A DNA stretch of 64,000 nucleotides from Zhengella sedimenti (lineage in GTDB: Bacteria; Pseudomonadota; Alphaproteobacteria; Rhizobiales; Rhizobiaceae): contig NZ_JBKFFP010000002.1 of NCBI RefSeq assembly GCF_046506625.1, forward strand, positions 310,001 to 374,000, written 5' to 3'. The first letter of the stretch is position 1. Each line of letters opens with the position of its first letter. The translations under genes were made by a program, and so were the position numbers. The notes beneath the pieces were generated by a model that saw only the letters and a program-made list of their open reading frames with translations, was not told where the DNA came from and made no database searches. Below, one piece after another: positions 16,921 through 25,445 of this stretch.

Positions 16921-18207
16921 TCAGTCGTCCATGCGGACTTCCTTGAGCTTGTCGATGCCCAGCACCTTCAAAGCCAGCTTCTCATAGAACGGTTCCGACG
17001 TGCCGGCCCGGATCTTGTGCAGGAAATACTTTTCGAAACCGATCTTGGCGGCATGAACCCACTTGCCCTGCGATGACCAGTTGACATTGCGCGGCGGCAA
17101 TTGGGGCTGGGCCACGAAGGCGATGCCGCTGTCACCGAAATCGGCAAGGCAGACCGCGTTCCACGTGCCTCTGGCGTCCGGCTTGCCGCCCCTGATCAGG
17201 TTTCCGATATTGTGGGCCGTCGCCGTGACCATGGATTCGATCATGAAACCGGTCTTCGGCACGCCGACCGGAACCGGTGTCGGGCCCATGGGCGGAATGG
17301 CGACGCAGACACCGACGGAAAACACGTTCCTGAAGGTGGGGTTCTGCTGATGCTCATCCACGAGGATGAAGCCGCGCGGATTGGTCAGCCCCTCGATGCC
17401 CTTCACGGCGTCGACGCCGCGGAAGGCGGGCAGCATCATCGTGAAGGCCATCGGCAGCGCCGTTTCCTTCTTCACCTGACCGTCCTCGCCCACTTCGTCA
17501 ATGTGCAGCGTGCTTTCCTCGACCTTCTTCACCTTGGCGTTGGTTATCCACTTGATGTGCTTGTCGCGCATGGCAGATTCGAGCAGGCCCTTGGTATCGC
17601 CGACGCCATCCAGTCCGAGATGGCCAATATAGGGTTCGGAAGTGACGAAGGTCATCGGCACGCGGTCCCTGATCTTCGCGCGGCGCAGCGCCGTTTCCAG
17701 AATGAACAGGAATTCGTAGGCCGGCCCGAAACAGGACGCACCCTGCACCGCGCCGATGATTACCGGTCCGGGGTTTTTCTTCAGCCGTTCCACAGCCTCG
17801 GCGGCCTGCGAGGCATGGTCGACATGGCAGACGGACTGGGTGAAGAATTCCGGGCCGAAGCCCTCGATCTCGTCGAATGCCAGTTCCGGGCCCGTGGCTA
17901 TGACGAGATAGTCGTAGTCAATCGACCGGCCGTCCTCGAGTTCGATCCGGTTCTCGGCCGGATGGACGCGTTTCGCACCACACGGTTCCAGCGCGATGCC
18001 GCGCTTGCCAAATGTCTTCTCAAGATCGACCTCGATCTCCTCAGGCTTTCGCCAGCCGACCGCCACCCAGGGATTTGACGGAACAAAGGAATACGTGCTG
18101 CCCTTGTTGACCACGGTCAGACGGTCATTCGGGCCGAGCTGATCCTTCATCTCGTAGGCCATGATGGTGCCGCCAAGTCCGGCACCGAGAACCACCACAT
18201 GCGCCAT
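16921..18207 (-). CDS. sqr: Sulfide:quinone oxidoreductase
   Basis: This FAD enzyme oxidises sulfide to sulfane sulfur and passes electrons to the quinone pool at the inner membrane. The 428-residue protein starts with the FAD-binding GAGLGGT. Three cysteines, Cys127, Cys159 (GASCFGPAYEF) and Cys354 (WNAVCLADFGD), lie almost exactly where the three redox cysteines of characterised SQRs are (128, 160, 356 in Acidithiobacillus). The C-terminus has the amphipathic region expected for membrane attachment. The start at 18207 has a GGAGGAAG site. A rhodanese gene lies just upstream on the same strand. Confidence 0.85.
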   Translation of the reverse strand: MAHVVVLGAGLGGTIMAYEMKDQLGPNDRLTVVNKGSTYSFVPSNPWVAVGWRKPEEIEVDLEKTFGKRGIALEPCGAKRVHPAENRIELEDGRSIDYDYLVIATGPELAFDEIEGFGPEFFTQSVCHVDHASQAAEAVERLKKNPGPVIIGAVQGASCFGPAYEFLFILETALRRAKIRDRVPMTFVTSEPYIGHLGLDGVGDTKGLLESAMRDKHIKWITNAKVKKVEESTLHIDEVGEDGQVKKETALPMAFTMMLPAFRGVDAVKGIEGLTNPRGFILVDEHQQNPTFRNVFSVGVCVAIPPMGPTPVPVGVPKTGFMIESMVTATAHNIGNLIRGGKPDARGTWNAVCLADFGDSGIAFVAQPQLPPRNVNWSSQGKWVHAAKIGFEKYFLHKIRAGTSEPFYEKLALKVLGIDKLKEVRMDD

Positions 18208-18322
18208 CGCTTCCTCCTTCGTCAAAGCCGCACGGCAAAACGCCTGCCACGACGCCGCGCAGCCGCCGTAGCCAATTCATGCGCAGGGCGCGCGCCTGCG
18301 CCTTGATGCCTGTCAACTCCGG

Positions 18323-18661
18323 TCAGACCAGCTTGCCGCCCTGGAGCCGCCAGCCCGTCACGCCCGGGCGGTAATGGACCACGCCCTCGCGGCCGGCCTG
18401 GAGCAGCGAACGGACCGCCATGCCGGAGCGTGCGCCGGTGGCGCAATACAGAATGACCGGCTTGCCGGCAGGAATGCGGGCCGGGTCGAAACGGGACAGC
18501 GGCACATTGATGGCGCCCGGAATGTGTCCGGACTGGAACTCGCCGGCCTCGCGCACATCGACCAGGACATGCGTTTTCGCCTTGAGTGCCGCGACAAAAT
18601 CGTCATGGGCGATCACATTGGACGCACCAGCGGTGAAGCGCTTCATCAATCCGGACAACAT
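18323..18661 (-). CDS. Single-domain rhodanese (sulfurtransferase)
   Basis: A 112-residue rhodanese with the catalytic Cys73 in YCATGARSGMA and the usual DVREAGEFQSGHIPGA motif at 35-50. It would take the sulfane sulfur made by the neighbouring sulfide:quinone reductase, 115 bases downstream on the same strand. The ATG at 18661 has GGAGG eight bases ahead and is preferred over 18676. Confidence 0.85.
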   Translation of the reverse strand: MLSGLMKRFTAGASNVIAHDDFVAALKAKTHVLVDVREAGEFQSGHIPGAINVPLSRFDPARIPAGKPVILYCATGARSGMAVRSLLQAGREGVVHYRPGVTGWRLQGGKLV

Positions 18662-18838
18662 GCGGGGGGCCTCCAACAGGAATTCAGGAGACCATATACA
18701 TGAACAAATGATGATATGGAAGTCTTTTCATGCGGACTCGGCCACAATGGATGCCGCGACCATGCGCGGCGCGGCGCCTGGGCGCGGTATGGGCGGTGAG
18801 TCCGTGAAGGCTTGCAGGAGCCGGAGATGCCGGGCGGG

Positions 18839-19312
18839 TCAGCCGCCCTGCTTGAGAAGCCGGGCCTTTTCGCGGTTCCAGTCGCGCTTCTTCTCGGTCT
18901 CGCGCTTGTCGTGGATCTTCTTGCCCTTGGCGATGCCGAGCAGCAGCTTGGCGAGGCCGCGCTCGTTGAAATAGAGCTTCAACGGCACAAGGGTCATGCC
19001 CTCGCGGTCAGTTTCCTTGGCAAGCCTTGCCATCTCGCGCTTCGAGAGCAGCAGCTTGCGCAGGCGCCGCGGCTCGTGATTGAAGCGGTTCCCTTCCGTG
19101 TATTCGGGAATATAGGAATTGATCAGCCAGAACTCGCCCTTCTCCATGGAGGCATAGCTCTCCTGGATGTTGGCGGTGCCGAGGCGCAGGGATTTCACCT
19201 CCGTGCCGGTCAGCACGAGGCCTGCCTCGATGGTGTCCTCGATGGCGTAGGAGAACCGCGCCTTGCGGTTCTCGGCAATCACCTTGCCGTTTGTCGACTT
19301 GACCTTGCTCAT
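18839..19312 (-). CDS. smpB: tmRNA-binding protein SmpB
   Basis: SmpB brings tmRNA to stalled ribosomes. The 157-residue protein starts MSKVKSTNGKVIAENRKARF, has the OB-fold segment GLVLTGTEVKSLR, and a basic C-terminal tail (KKRDWNREKARLLKQ). Length is typical. The frame extends upstream into dapA sequence but this is not coding. Next to dapA, as often in rhizobia; the tmRNA gene itself is not in the window. Confidence 0.95.
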   Translation of the reverse strand: MSKVKSTNGKVIAENRKARFSYAIEDTIEAGLVLTGTEVKSLRLGTANIQESYASMEKGEFWLINSYIPEYTEGNRFNHEPRRLRKLLLSKREMARLAKETDREGMTLVPLKLYFNERGLAKLLLGIAKGKKIHDKRETEKKRDWNREKARLLKQGG

Positions 19313-19338
19313 CCTGTCTAAATGCGCCTTGCGGCCGG

Positions 19339-20220
19339 TCAGTTCAACAGGCCGAGCGCGCGCATGGCACCGTCCATGGCCGCCGCCCCGGCGTCGGTTA
19401 CCGGCATCATCGGCAGGCGCAGGTTGTTTTCGATGCGGCCCATGCGCGACAGGCCGTATTTTGCGCCAGCCACGCCGGAGACCATGAAGATGGCCTTGTG
19501 CAGCGCCATCAGCCGGTCCTGCATGGCAAGGGCCTTGTCCCATTCGCCGGCCAGCGTGGCCGCCTGGAACTCGGCGCACAGGCGCGGGGCGACATTGGCG
19601 GAGACGGAAATGCAGCCGACGCCGCCATGGACGTTGAAGCCCAGTGCCGTCGCGTCCTCGCCGGACAGCTGGACGAAGTCCTTGCCGCAGGCGAGCCGCT
19701 GTTCGGTGACGCGCTCGATCTTGCCGGTGGCGTCCTTCACGCCGGCAATGTTCTTGAAGTCGTGCGCCAGGCGGCCCATCGTCTCAGGCGTCATGTCGAT
19801 GACGGAGCGCGGGGGAATGTTGTAGATGATGATCGGCAGCGAGGTGGCGCGGGCGACCGCGGCGAAATGCTCATAGAGGCCGCGCTGGTCGGGCTTGTTG
19901 TAATAGGGCGTGACGACGAGCACGGCGCTGGCGCCCACCTCCTCGGCATGTTCGACAAGGCCGATGGCCTCGCGGGTGTTGTTGGACCCCGCGCCGGCGA
20001 TCACGGGCACCCGGCCGGCCGCCGTCTGGACGCAGAGTTCCACGACGCGGCGGTGCTCGGCATGGCTGAGCGTCGGGCTTTCGCCGGTCGTGCCCACCGG
20101 GACGAGGCCGTTGGAGCCTTCCGCGATCTGCCATTCCACCAGATCGACAAAGGCTTTCTCGTCCACCGCGCCACTGGCGGTGAAGGGCGTGACGAGGGCC
20201 GGAAACGAGCCTTTGAACAT
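19339..20220 (-). CDS. dapA: 4-hydroxy-tetrahydrodipicolinate synthase
   Basis: DapA condenses pyruvate with aspartate semialdehyde in the lysine and diaminopimelate pathway. In the 293-residue protein the Schiff-base Lys162 (AGVKDATG), Tyr133 (IIYNIPPRS) and the GTTGE pyruvate loop at 43-47 are all present. The ATG at 20220 gives the family N-terminus; the open frame above it is not coding. smpB follows 26 bases downstream. Confidence 0.95.
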   Translation of the reverse strand: MFKGSFPALVTPFTASGAVDEKAFVDLVEWQIAEGSNGLVPVGTTGESPTLSHAEHRRVVELCVQTAAGRVPVIAGAGSNNTREAIGLVEHAEEVGASAVLVVTPYYNKPDQRGLYEHFAAVARATSLPIIIYNIPPRSVIDMTPETMGRLAHDFKNIAGVKDATGKIERVTEQRLACGKDFVQLSGEDATALGFNVHGGVGCISVSANVAPRLCAEFQAATLAGEWDKALAMQDRLMALHKAIFMVSGVAGAKYGLSRMGRIENNLRLPMMPVTDAGAAAMDGAMRALGLLN

Positions 20221-20471
20221 TTCGGTGGACTCCAGGAATGACTTTACGGGTTTGCGCCGGCGCGCGGACGGACAATTCCGGCCGGGCAACAGGCGCGGCA
20301 CCATAGTCTCGCCATGCGCGTGCGGCAAGAGCGGTTTCACGCCGCAAAGCGTTCGCCCTGGCGGCCGCGTAACCGCCCGTTAACCCTGTTTTCACGGGCA
20401 TCCGTCACAGTGTGCGCTCCGATGGGATCCATCGCGCGGACGCCATGCCATCGGGAAGGAGCGTTGCCGCC
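20221..20471. other. Divergent intergenic region dapA / lytic transglycosylase
   Basis: About 250 bases with no gene. It must contain a promoter in each direction. A GGAAGGAG ribosome site for the plus-strand gene ends near 20462. Confidence 0.4.
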
Positions 20472-22484
20472 ATGTTCAGCACCCGGCTTCTCCTGCCGGC
20501 CCTGGCCGGAATGATCGCGCTGACCGCCGCGGTGACCGGTGCCATGACGGTTGGCGACGGGACGGTTCCGGCGCCTTCGCCGTCGCCGATTGCCCAGCCG
20601 GAGGACATGCCGGCGCTCAGAAGCGGGCTGGATGCGCTGTCGCGCGGCGATACCGCCGGAGCCATCGGCTTTCGCGACGCGCTGGCGGCGGAATCGCCCG
20701 ACCGGGCGATCCTGACCTGGGCCAGCGCGCTCTATGGAGGGTCGGATCTCTCCGCCGATGCACTGCAATCGGCCATTGCCGACCTGGACGGCTGGCCCGG
20801 CCTCAATGCCATTCGCCGCCACCTGGAACGAGCGCTGGCGCGCGAGGGCGCATCCTCGGACGCCATCCTGCGGGTTTTCGCGTCGAGGGAGCCGGAAACG
20901 CCGGAGGGCGCGATGGCGCTTGCCGGCGCGCTGCTTGGCCAGGACAAGGCCGGCGAGGCCGCCCGGCGCCTTGGCGAATTCTGGCGGGAGACCAAGCTCG
21001 ACGCGCGCTACGAACTCGCGATTCTCGGCCGCTACGGGTCTCTGATCCCCAGGGCGGACCACTGCCACAGGCAGGAATACATGCTCTACGAGGACCGGAT
21101 CCGCTCGGCGGGGCGGGTGGCGCCCTTGTGCGGCCGCCCTGCCCTGCAGGAGGCCTGGGCGGCTGTCATCCGGGGCAATGCGAATGCAGCGGCCCTGCTG
21201 GAGAAGGTGCCGGAGAGCGAGCGCAGCGCGGGTTACACCTATGCGCTGGCCCGCTTCCTTCGGCGTTCCGGCCGCTTCGCCGAAGCCGCGCAGGTCATGG
21301 CCGGTGCGCCGGCCGATCCGGCTGAACTGATCGACCTCGACCAATGGTGGGTGGAGCGCCGCGCGCTTTCGCGCGAGATGCTGGACCTGAAGAAATACCG
21401 TACAGCCTACCAGATCGCGGCGGGACAGCGTGGCGGCAGGCCGGGAACCGTGGCGGACGCGGAGTTTCATGCCGGGTGGATTGCGCTCACATTCCTCGAC
21501 GATCCGAAGACGGCAGCCGTCCATTTCGCCACCATCGCGACCATCGCCGACGGGCCGATTTCCAATGCGCGGGCGCAATACTGGCTAGGCCGGGCGGTCG
21601 AGGCCGGCGCCGAGGGCGACGAGGAAGCGCATTTCCGTCTCGCTGCCCGGTATGGCACCACCTTCTATGGCCAGCTTGCCTCGGCCCGGCTTGACATGGC
21701 GCGCCTTGCCATCGAACCGCCCGTGGCGGACCTGCATGACCGCAGGCGGTTTTCCGCGCGCGCGGCCGTGCAGGCCATCGCCCGGCTGGAAGAGGTGGGG
21801 CATGGCTGGCGCGCAACATTGCTCTATCGCGACCTGGCCGGCGAACTGGAGAGCCGCGGCGAAATCGCGCTTCTGGCGCGCATGGCCGAAAGCCGGCAGG
21901 ATCACCATACAGCGCTTCGCGTCGGCAAGATCGCCGCCAGCCGGGGGCTTGACGTTGGCGGGCTTGCCCATCCCACCGGCGCCATACCCGACGAGGCGGC
22001 CATCGATGCGGCCGGCAAGGCGCTCGCCTATGCCATCGCGCGCCAGGAGAGCGAGTTCAATACCGGGGCGGTGTCCCATGCGGGCGCGCGCGGACTGCTG
22101 CAACTCATGCCGGGGACGGCGCGCGAAATGGCCGGCCATGTCGGCCTCGCCTATTCCGGGGACCGGCTGACCAGCGACCCGGCCTATAATGCAACGCTGG
22201 GCGCTGCCTATCTGGCGCAGCAACTGGAGCGGTTTTCCGGCTCCTACGTGCTGACCTTCATCGCCTACAATGCCGGTCCGCGCCGCGCCTCCGAATGGAT
22301 CGGGCGCTATGGCGACCCGCGGGGAATGACCGTCGACGCGGCGGTCGACTGGATCGAGCGCATCCCCTATGGCGAAACGCGCAACTATGTGCAGCGCGTG
22401 ACCGAAAACCTGCAGGTCTACAAGCAGCGTCTTGCAGGCAGAACGGACCCGGTGAAGGACCTGACGGCGGGCCGCGGCGGCTGA
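20472..22484 (+). CDS. Soluble lytic murein transglycosylase (Slt70-like)
   Basis: A periplasmic enzyme that cleaves the glycan strand of peptidoglycan to 1,6-anhydro products. The 670-residue protein begins with a signal peptide (STRLLLPALAGMIALTAAVTG), followed by a long helical superhelix region (about 50-490) and a C-terminal SLT domain with catalytic Glu526 (ARQESEFN), AGARGLLQLMPGTA and AYNAGP. The architecture and length match Slt70-like proteins. Confidence 0.9.
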   Translation: MFSTRLLLPALAGMIALTAAVTGAMTVGDGTVPAPSPSPIAQPEDMPALRSGLDALSRGDTAGAIGFRDALAAESPDRAILTWASALYGGSDLSADALQSAIADLDGWPGLNAIRRHLERALAREGASSDAILRVFASREPETPEGAMALAGALLGQDKAGEAARRLGEFWRETKLDARYELAILGRYGSLIPRADHCHRQEYMLYEDRIRSAGRVAPLCGRPALQEAWAAVIRGNANAAALLEKVPESERSAGYTYALARFLRRSGRFAEAAQVMAGAPADPAELIDLDQWWVERRALSREMLDLKKYRTAYQIAAGQRGGRPGTVADAEFHAGWIALTFLDDPKTAAVHFATIATIADGPISNARAQYWLGRAVEAGAEGDEEAHFRLAARYGTTFYGQLASARLDMARLAIEPPVADLHDRRRFSARAAVQAIARLEEVGHGWRATLLYRDLAGELESRGEIALLARMAESRQDHHTALRVGKIAASRGLDVGGLAHPTGAIPDEAAIDAAGKALAYAIARQESEFNTGAVSHAGARGLLQLMPGTAREMAGHVGLAYSGDRLTSDPAYNATLGAAYLAQQLERFSGSYVLTFIAYNAGPRRASEWIGRYGDPRGMTVDAAVDWIERIPYGETRNYVQRVTENLQVYKQRLAGRTDPVKDLTAGRGG

Positions 22485-22605
22485 TATGTCCGTTCCGGGC
22501 TGATTCTCAGGAACGATTGGACCTCAAGGCCCGGTTGCGCTAGGTAGTCGCTTCGCCGTGCGGCGCCTTTCCGCGCCACATTCCAAAGCAGGTACCGGAC
22601 TTTTC

Positions 22606-23523
22606 ATGACGCCCAACGACGACGGTTACGCCGACCTTTTCTACAGCGCGCAGGACGGCCTGAAGCTGCATGCACGGATCTATGGCGAAGCCGGTCACGA
22701 TTCTTTGCCCGCCGTCTGCCTTCCCGGCCTGACCCGCAATGCGCGCGATTTCCATGAACTGGCGCTTTATCTCTCCACCCATCCCAAGGCACCGCGGCAG
22801 GTGATCGTGTTCGACCTGCGCGGGCGCGGCGAATCGGCCCATGACCCGGACTGGCGCAATTACAACGTCCTGGTGGAGGCCGGCGACGTGCTGGCCGGCC
22901 TGGCGGCAGCGGGGATTGCGCATGGCGCCTTCATCGGCACCTCGCGCGGCGGCCTTGTCATGCATGTCCTGGCCGGCATGCGCCCGGGCGTGATGAAGGC
23001 CGGGATCCTCAACGATGTCGGCCCGGTCATCGAAGGCGAAGGGCTGACGCAGATCCGCACCTACCTGGAACGGGCGCCAAAGCCCAGGACCTGGGACGAG
23101 GCCATCGCCATCGTCGCCCGGGCGATGAAGGAACCCTTTCCCGCGCTGGGGCCGGCCGACCATGAGCGCTCCGCTCGCGCCATCTATCGCGACGAGGACG
23201 GAAAGCCAGTCGCAGACTACGACCCGAACCTGCTCAAGACGTTGACCGGGCTGGATCTTTCCAAGCCCCTGCCGGTGCTCTGGCCGCAGTTCGTCGGCCT
23301 GACGGCAATGCCGCTGATGGCGATTCGGGGCGCCAATTCACGCCTGTTTTCCAGGTCCACGATGGAACGGATGCGCGAATATGCGCCGTCAATGGAAACC
23401 GTGACCGTGGCAGGACAGGGCCATGCGCCATTGCTGGAAACCGGCGAACTGCCCGGTATCATCTCCGGTTTCCTGGCGTCCGTGGACCGGGGCAAGGCGA
23501 AGGCGGCCAAGGATCCGGCCTGA
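22606..23523 (+). CDS. Alpha/beta hydrolase
   Basis: A 305-residue alpha/beta hydrolase. The nucleophile Ser113 lies in GTSRGG (an elbow with Thr-Ser-Arg), the oxyanion region is VCLPGLTRNARDF, and the late catalytic His is in AGQGHAPLLE. The cap region is small. The substrate cannot be deduced. The ribosome site is weak, so the start (22606) is chosen from the fold. Confidence 0.8.
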   Translation: MTPNDDGYADLFYSAQDGLKLHARIYGEAGHDSLPAVCLPGLTRNARDFHELALYLSTHPKAPRQVIVFDLRGRGESAHDPDWRNYNVLVEAGDVLAGLAAAGIAHGAFIGTSRGGLVMHVLAGMRPGVMKAGILNDVGPVIEGEGLTQIRTYLERAPKPRTWDEAIAIVARAMKEPFPALGPADHERSARAIYRDEDGKPVADYDPNLLKTLTGLDLSKPLPVLWPQFVGLTAMPLMAIRGANSRLFSRSTMERMREYAPSMETVTVAGQGHAPLLETGELPGIISGFLASVDRGKAKAAKDPA

Positions 23524-23540
23524 CCGGCCCGGCGGCCGCT

Positions 23541-24461
23541 TCACTTGCCTTTCGGCTTGCGGCGGCGCGCCGCCGCACCACCTGCCGAACGCGGCGATCC
23601 GGACGGTTGCGCGGCAAGCCGTGCCGCTTCCTCCCTCCAGCCCTCCCGTTCGACGCGGCCCGGAAAGCCGATCGCACGGGAAATCCATGCTGCTTCCTCA
23701 TCGCTCCATTTCGCGACCTGGTCGTAATGGTACACGCCGGTTTCATGCAGCTTGTTCCGGATGGCCTTGCCGATGCCGCCAATGCGGGTCAGGTCGTCGG
23801 CCTTGCCCCGGCGCGGGCCCTTGAGAAGGCGCGGTTTGCCCTCCGGCGCGGCGCCACCGGCTGACTGATCTGCCGGCGATGCGGCCTTGCGGCTGGCGGA
23901 ACGCCCGGAGGAGGCCGTTTCCTGACCGCGCGCCAGGGCGCGGGCCTGCTTTACCCATTCCTCGCGCTCGATGCGGCCGGGAAAGGCGAGCCGCTCGCCC
24001 CAGGCGGCCTGGTCCTTCCTCGACCAGCCGGCGATCTGGGCAAAGGTGGTGATGCCGGCGGCATGGAGGCGGGCCTCGTTCTGCGGGCCGATGCCGCGTA
24101 TGCGCTTCAGGTCGTCGGGTGCAGGCCCGCCGCCTGCAGGCGGCGCGGGTTCCGCCGGAGGTTCCGCAGCCGGACCGGCGCCGGGCTCCGGCGTGGCCTC
24201 CGATTCCCGTTCCCGCGCCGGAGCCGCCGGGGCCTTCGCGGACGCTGGTTCGGGAGCGGTCGCGGGCTGTGCCTGCGGGCGCGGCGGCGGCGCGGCGGGC
24301 GCTGGCGTACCGGGTCCGGCAAGTCCATAGGTCGCGACGATGGTGCCCCCATCCTCATTCCCGGCAGCGCCGAATGCCTTTCGGGCCAGACAACCGGCGA
24401 TGGCGCCGACGATGAAAGCGATGGCGATGAGCAGGGCGGACTGGACGATGAGCGCTGTCAT
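23541..24461 (-). CDS. Membrane-anchored protein with two helix-hairpin-helix domains
   Basis: A 306-residue protein with one N-terminal membrane helix at about 5-25, a Pro/Ala-rich linker (about 48-115) and two similar helix-hairpin-helix units. Unit 1 has DDLKRIRGIGPQNEARLHAAG and GRIEREEWVKQA; unit 2 has DDLTRIGGIGKAIRNKLHETG and GRVEREGWREEA. HhH motifs often bind DNA non-specifically, but similar units are found in rhizobial proteins annotated as L21- or NADH-dehydrogenase-like. The function is unknown. It follows a 31-residue membrane protein and a BON protein on the same strand. Confidence 0.7.
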   Translation of the reverse strand: MTALIVQSALLIAIAFIVGAIAGCLARKAFGAAGNEDGGTIVATYGLAGPGTPAPAAPPPRPQAQPATAPEPASAKAPAAPARERESEATPEPGAGPAAEPPAEPAPPAGGGPAPDDLKRIRGIGPQNEARLHAAGITTFAQIAGWSRKDQAAWGERLAFPGRIEREEWVKQARALARGQETASSGRSASRKAASPADQSAGGAAPEGKPRLLKGPRRGKADDLTRIGGIGKAIRNKLHETGVYHYDQVAKWSDEEAAWISRAIGFPGRVEREGWREEAARLAAQPSGSPRSAGGAAARRRKPKGK

Positions 24462-24482
24462 GGGAGGAAATTCCTTTGTCCG

Positions 24483-24578
24483 TCAGGCCTGCTTGCGGCA
24501 GGTCATCCAGCCGACAGCGGCGCCCGCGCACAGCGCAAGAACCAGGAAAACCCACAACTGGGAGGCCAGATACCACAT
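24483..24578 (-). CDS. 31-residue single-helix membrane protein
   Basis: A very small gene with a perfect AAGGAG site eight bases before its ATG. It codes for MWYLASQLWVFLVLALCAGA followed by AVGWMTCRKQA: one hydrophobic helix and a basic cytoplasmic end. It is sandwiched between the BON and HhH genes with 16- and 21-base gaps, which supports it as real. Likely a small subunit of a membrane complex; no known family. Confidence 0.65.
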   Translation of the reverse strand: MWYLASQLWVFLVLALCAGAAVGWMTCRKQA

Positions 24579-24594
24579 GGTGCCGTCTCCTTTC

Positions 24595-25281
24595 CTATCC
24601 GCCATTGCCTGCATCCGCTCCGGGGGCGCTGGCGCCGGCGGGCGGTTCGATCTCGATGGACCCGGCCTGCAGCCCTGCCGGAAGGATGCCCGACAGATCG
24701 CGCCGGAGGTCCGCATGGGCAGAAGCATCGGCAGCCCGCCCCTTCACGGACAGCCGGTCGCCGGTGACGTCCACCTCGCCCGTGGCAAGGCGGGCGAGTT
24801 GCGCCAGAGCGAATTCGGCCTGGCTGGTGTAGCCGTCAGGCGCGCCACGGGCCAGCGTCATGGTGTCGGTGACGGCGAAGCCGGGAAAGGCTTCGGCGGC
24901 TGCGCCGGTCACGGCGGCATGGGCGTCAACCTGGGGAAAATGGCCGGCCAGCACGATCCCGGTGGCGTTCTTGACAGCGGAAAACCGGTAGGGCTCGGCG
25001 CGTCCGGCAAGCTCGGTGCGGTCATGCACCGCGCGCACGCCGCCGGCATCGCGCACCAGGCGCAGGGCCTCGGCCCTGAGGTCTTCATCCGGCGCGATGC
25101 CCGAAACCGTGACGTCACGGCCTTCAATGGCAATGGTGGCCCAATGGCCATTGCCGAGCGCATGGGCGATATTGGCGGCAAGGTCGCTCTCGATGGTCCC
25201 GGCGCGGAACCAGAGGGCCAGCGCGGTCAGGAAAACCGTGGCGATGATGCCCGGCCATGTCCATCGCTTCCAGTCACACAT
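24595..25281 (-). CDS. BON-domain protein with N-terminal membrane anchor
   Basis: A 228-residue protein. After an N-terminal membrane helix (WPGIIATVFLTALALWF) come two or three BON-like modules: GHWATIAIEGRDVTVSGIAPD, NATGIVLAGHFP and ATGEVDVTGDRLSVKGRAADA. BON modules sit in the periplasm in many OmpA-like or lipid-binding proteins. The ATG at 25281 is preceded by GGGGTGA. It is the first gene of a three-gene minus-strand unit with the 31-residue protein and the HhH protein. Confidence 0.7.
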   Translation of the reverse strand: MCDWKRWTWPGIIATVFLTALALWFRAGTIESDLAANIAHALGNGHWATIAIEGRDVTVSGIAPDEDLRAEALRLVRDAGGVRAVHDRTELAGRAEPYRFSAVKNATGIVLAGHFPQVDAHAAVTGAAAEAFPGFAVTDTMTLARGAPDGYTSQAEFALAQLARLATGEVDVTGDRLSVKGRAADASAHADLRRDLSGILPAGLQAGSIEIEPPAGASAPGADAGNGG

Positions 25282-25392
25282 CGTCACCCCTGGCATGTCG
25301 CTGCGGGCGGGCGCCCTCACCCGTCACCATGGGTTCGACTTTATCGGAGGGACGGGCAAGCGCAAGTGCACGCCCTGACACAGGCGCAGACG

Positions 25393-25419
25393 AAAAGGCC
25401 CGGCGCATGGCGCCGGGCC
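25393..25419 (-). terminator. Intrinsic terminator of porin gene 1
   Basis: Perfect 10-bp stem GGCCCGGCGC / GCGCCGGGCC with an ATG loop. On the minus strand a TTTTC run follows, 27 bases past the porin stop. Confidence 0.75.
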
Positions 25420-25445
25420 CTTGAAGGTAGAAAGGCCGTCGCCGG

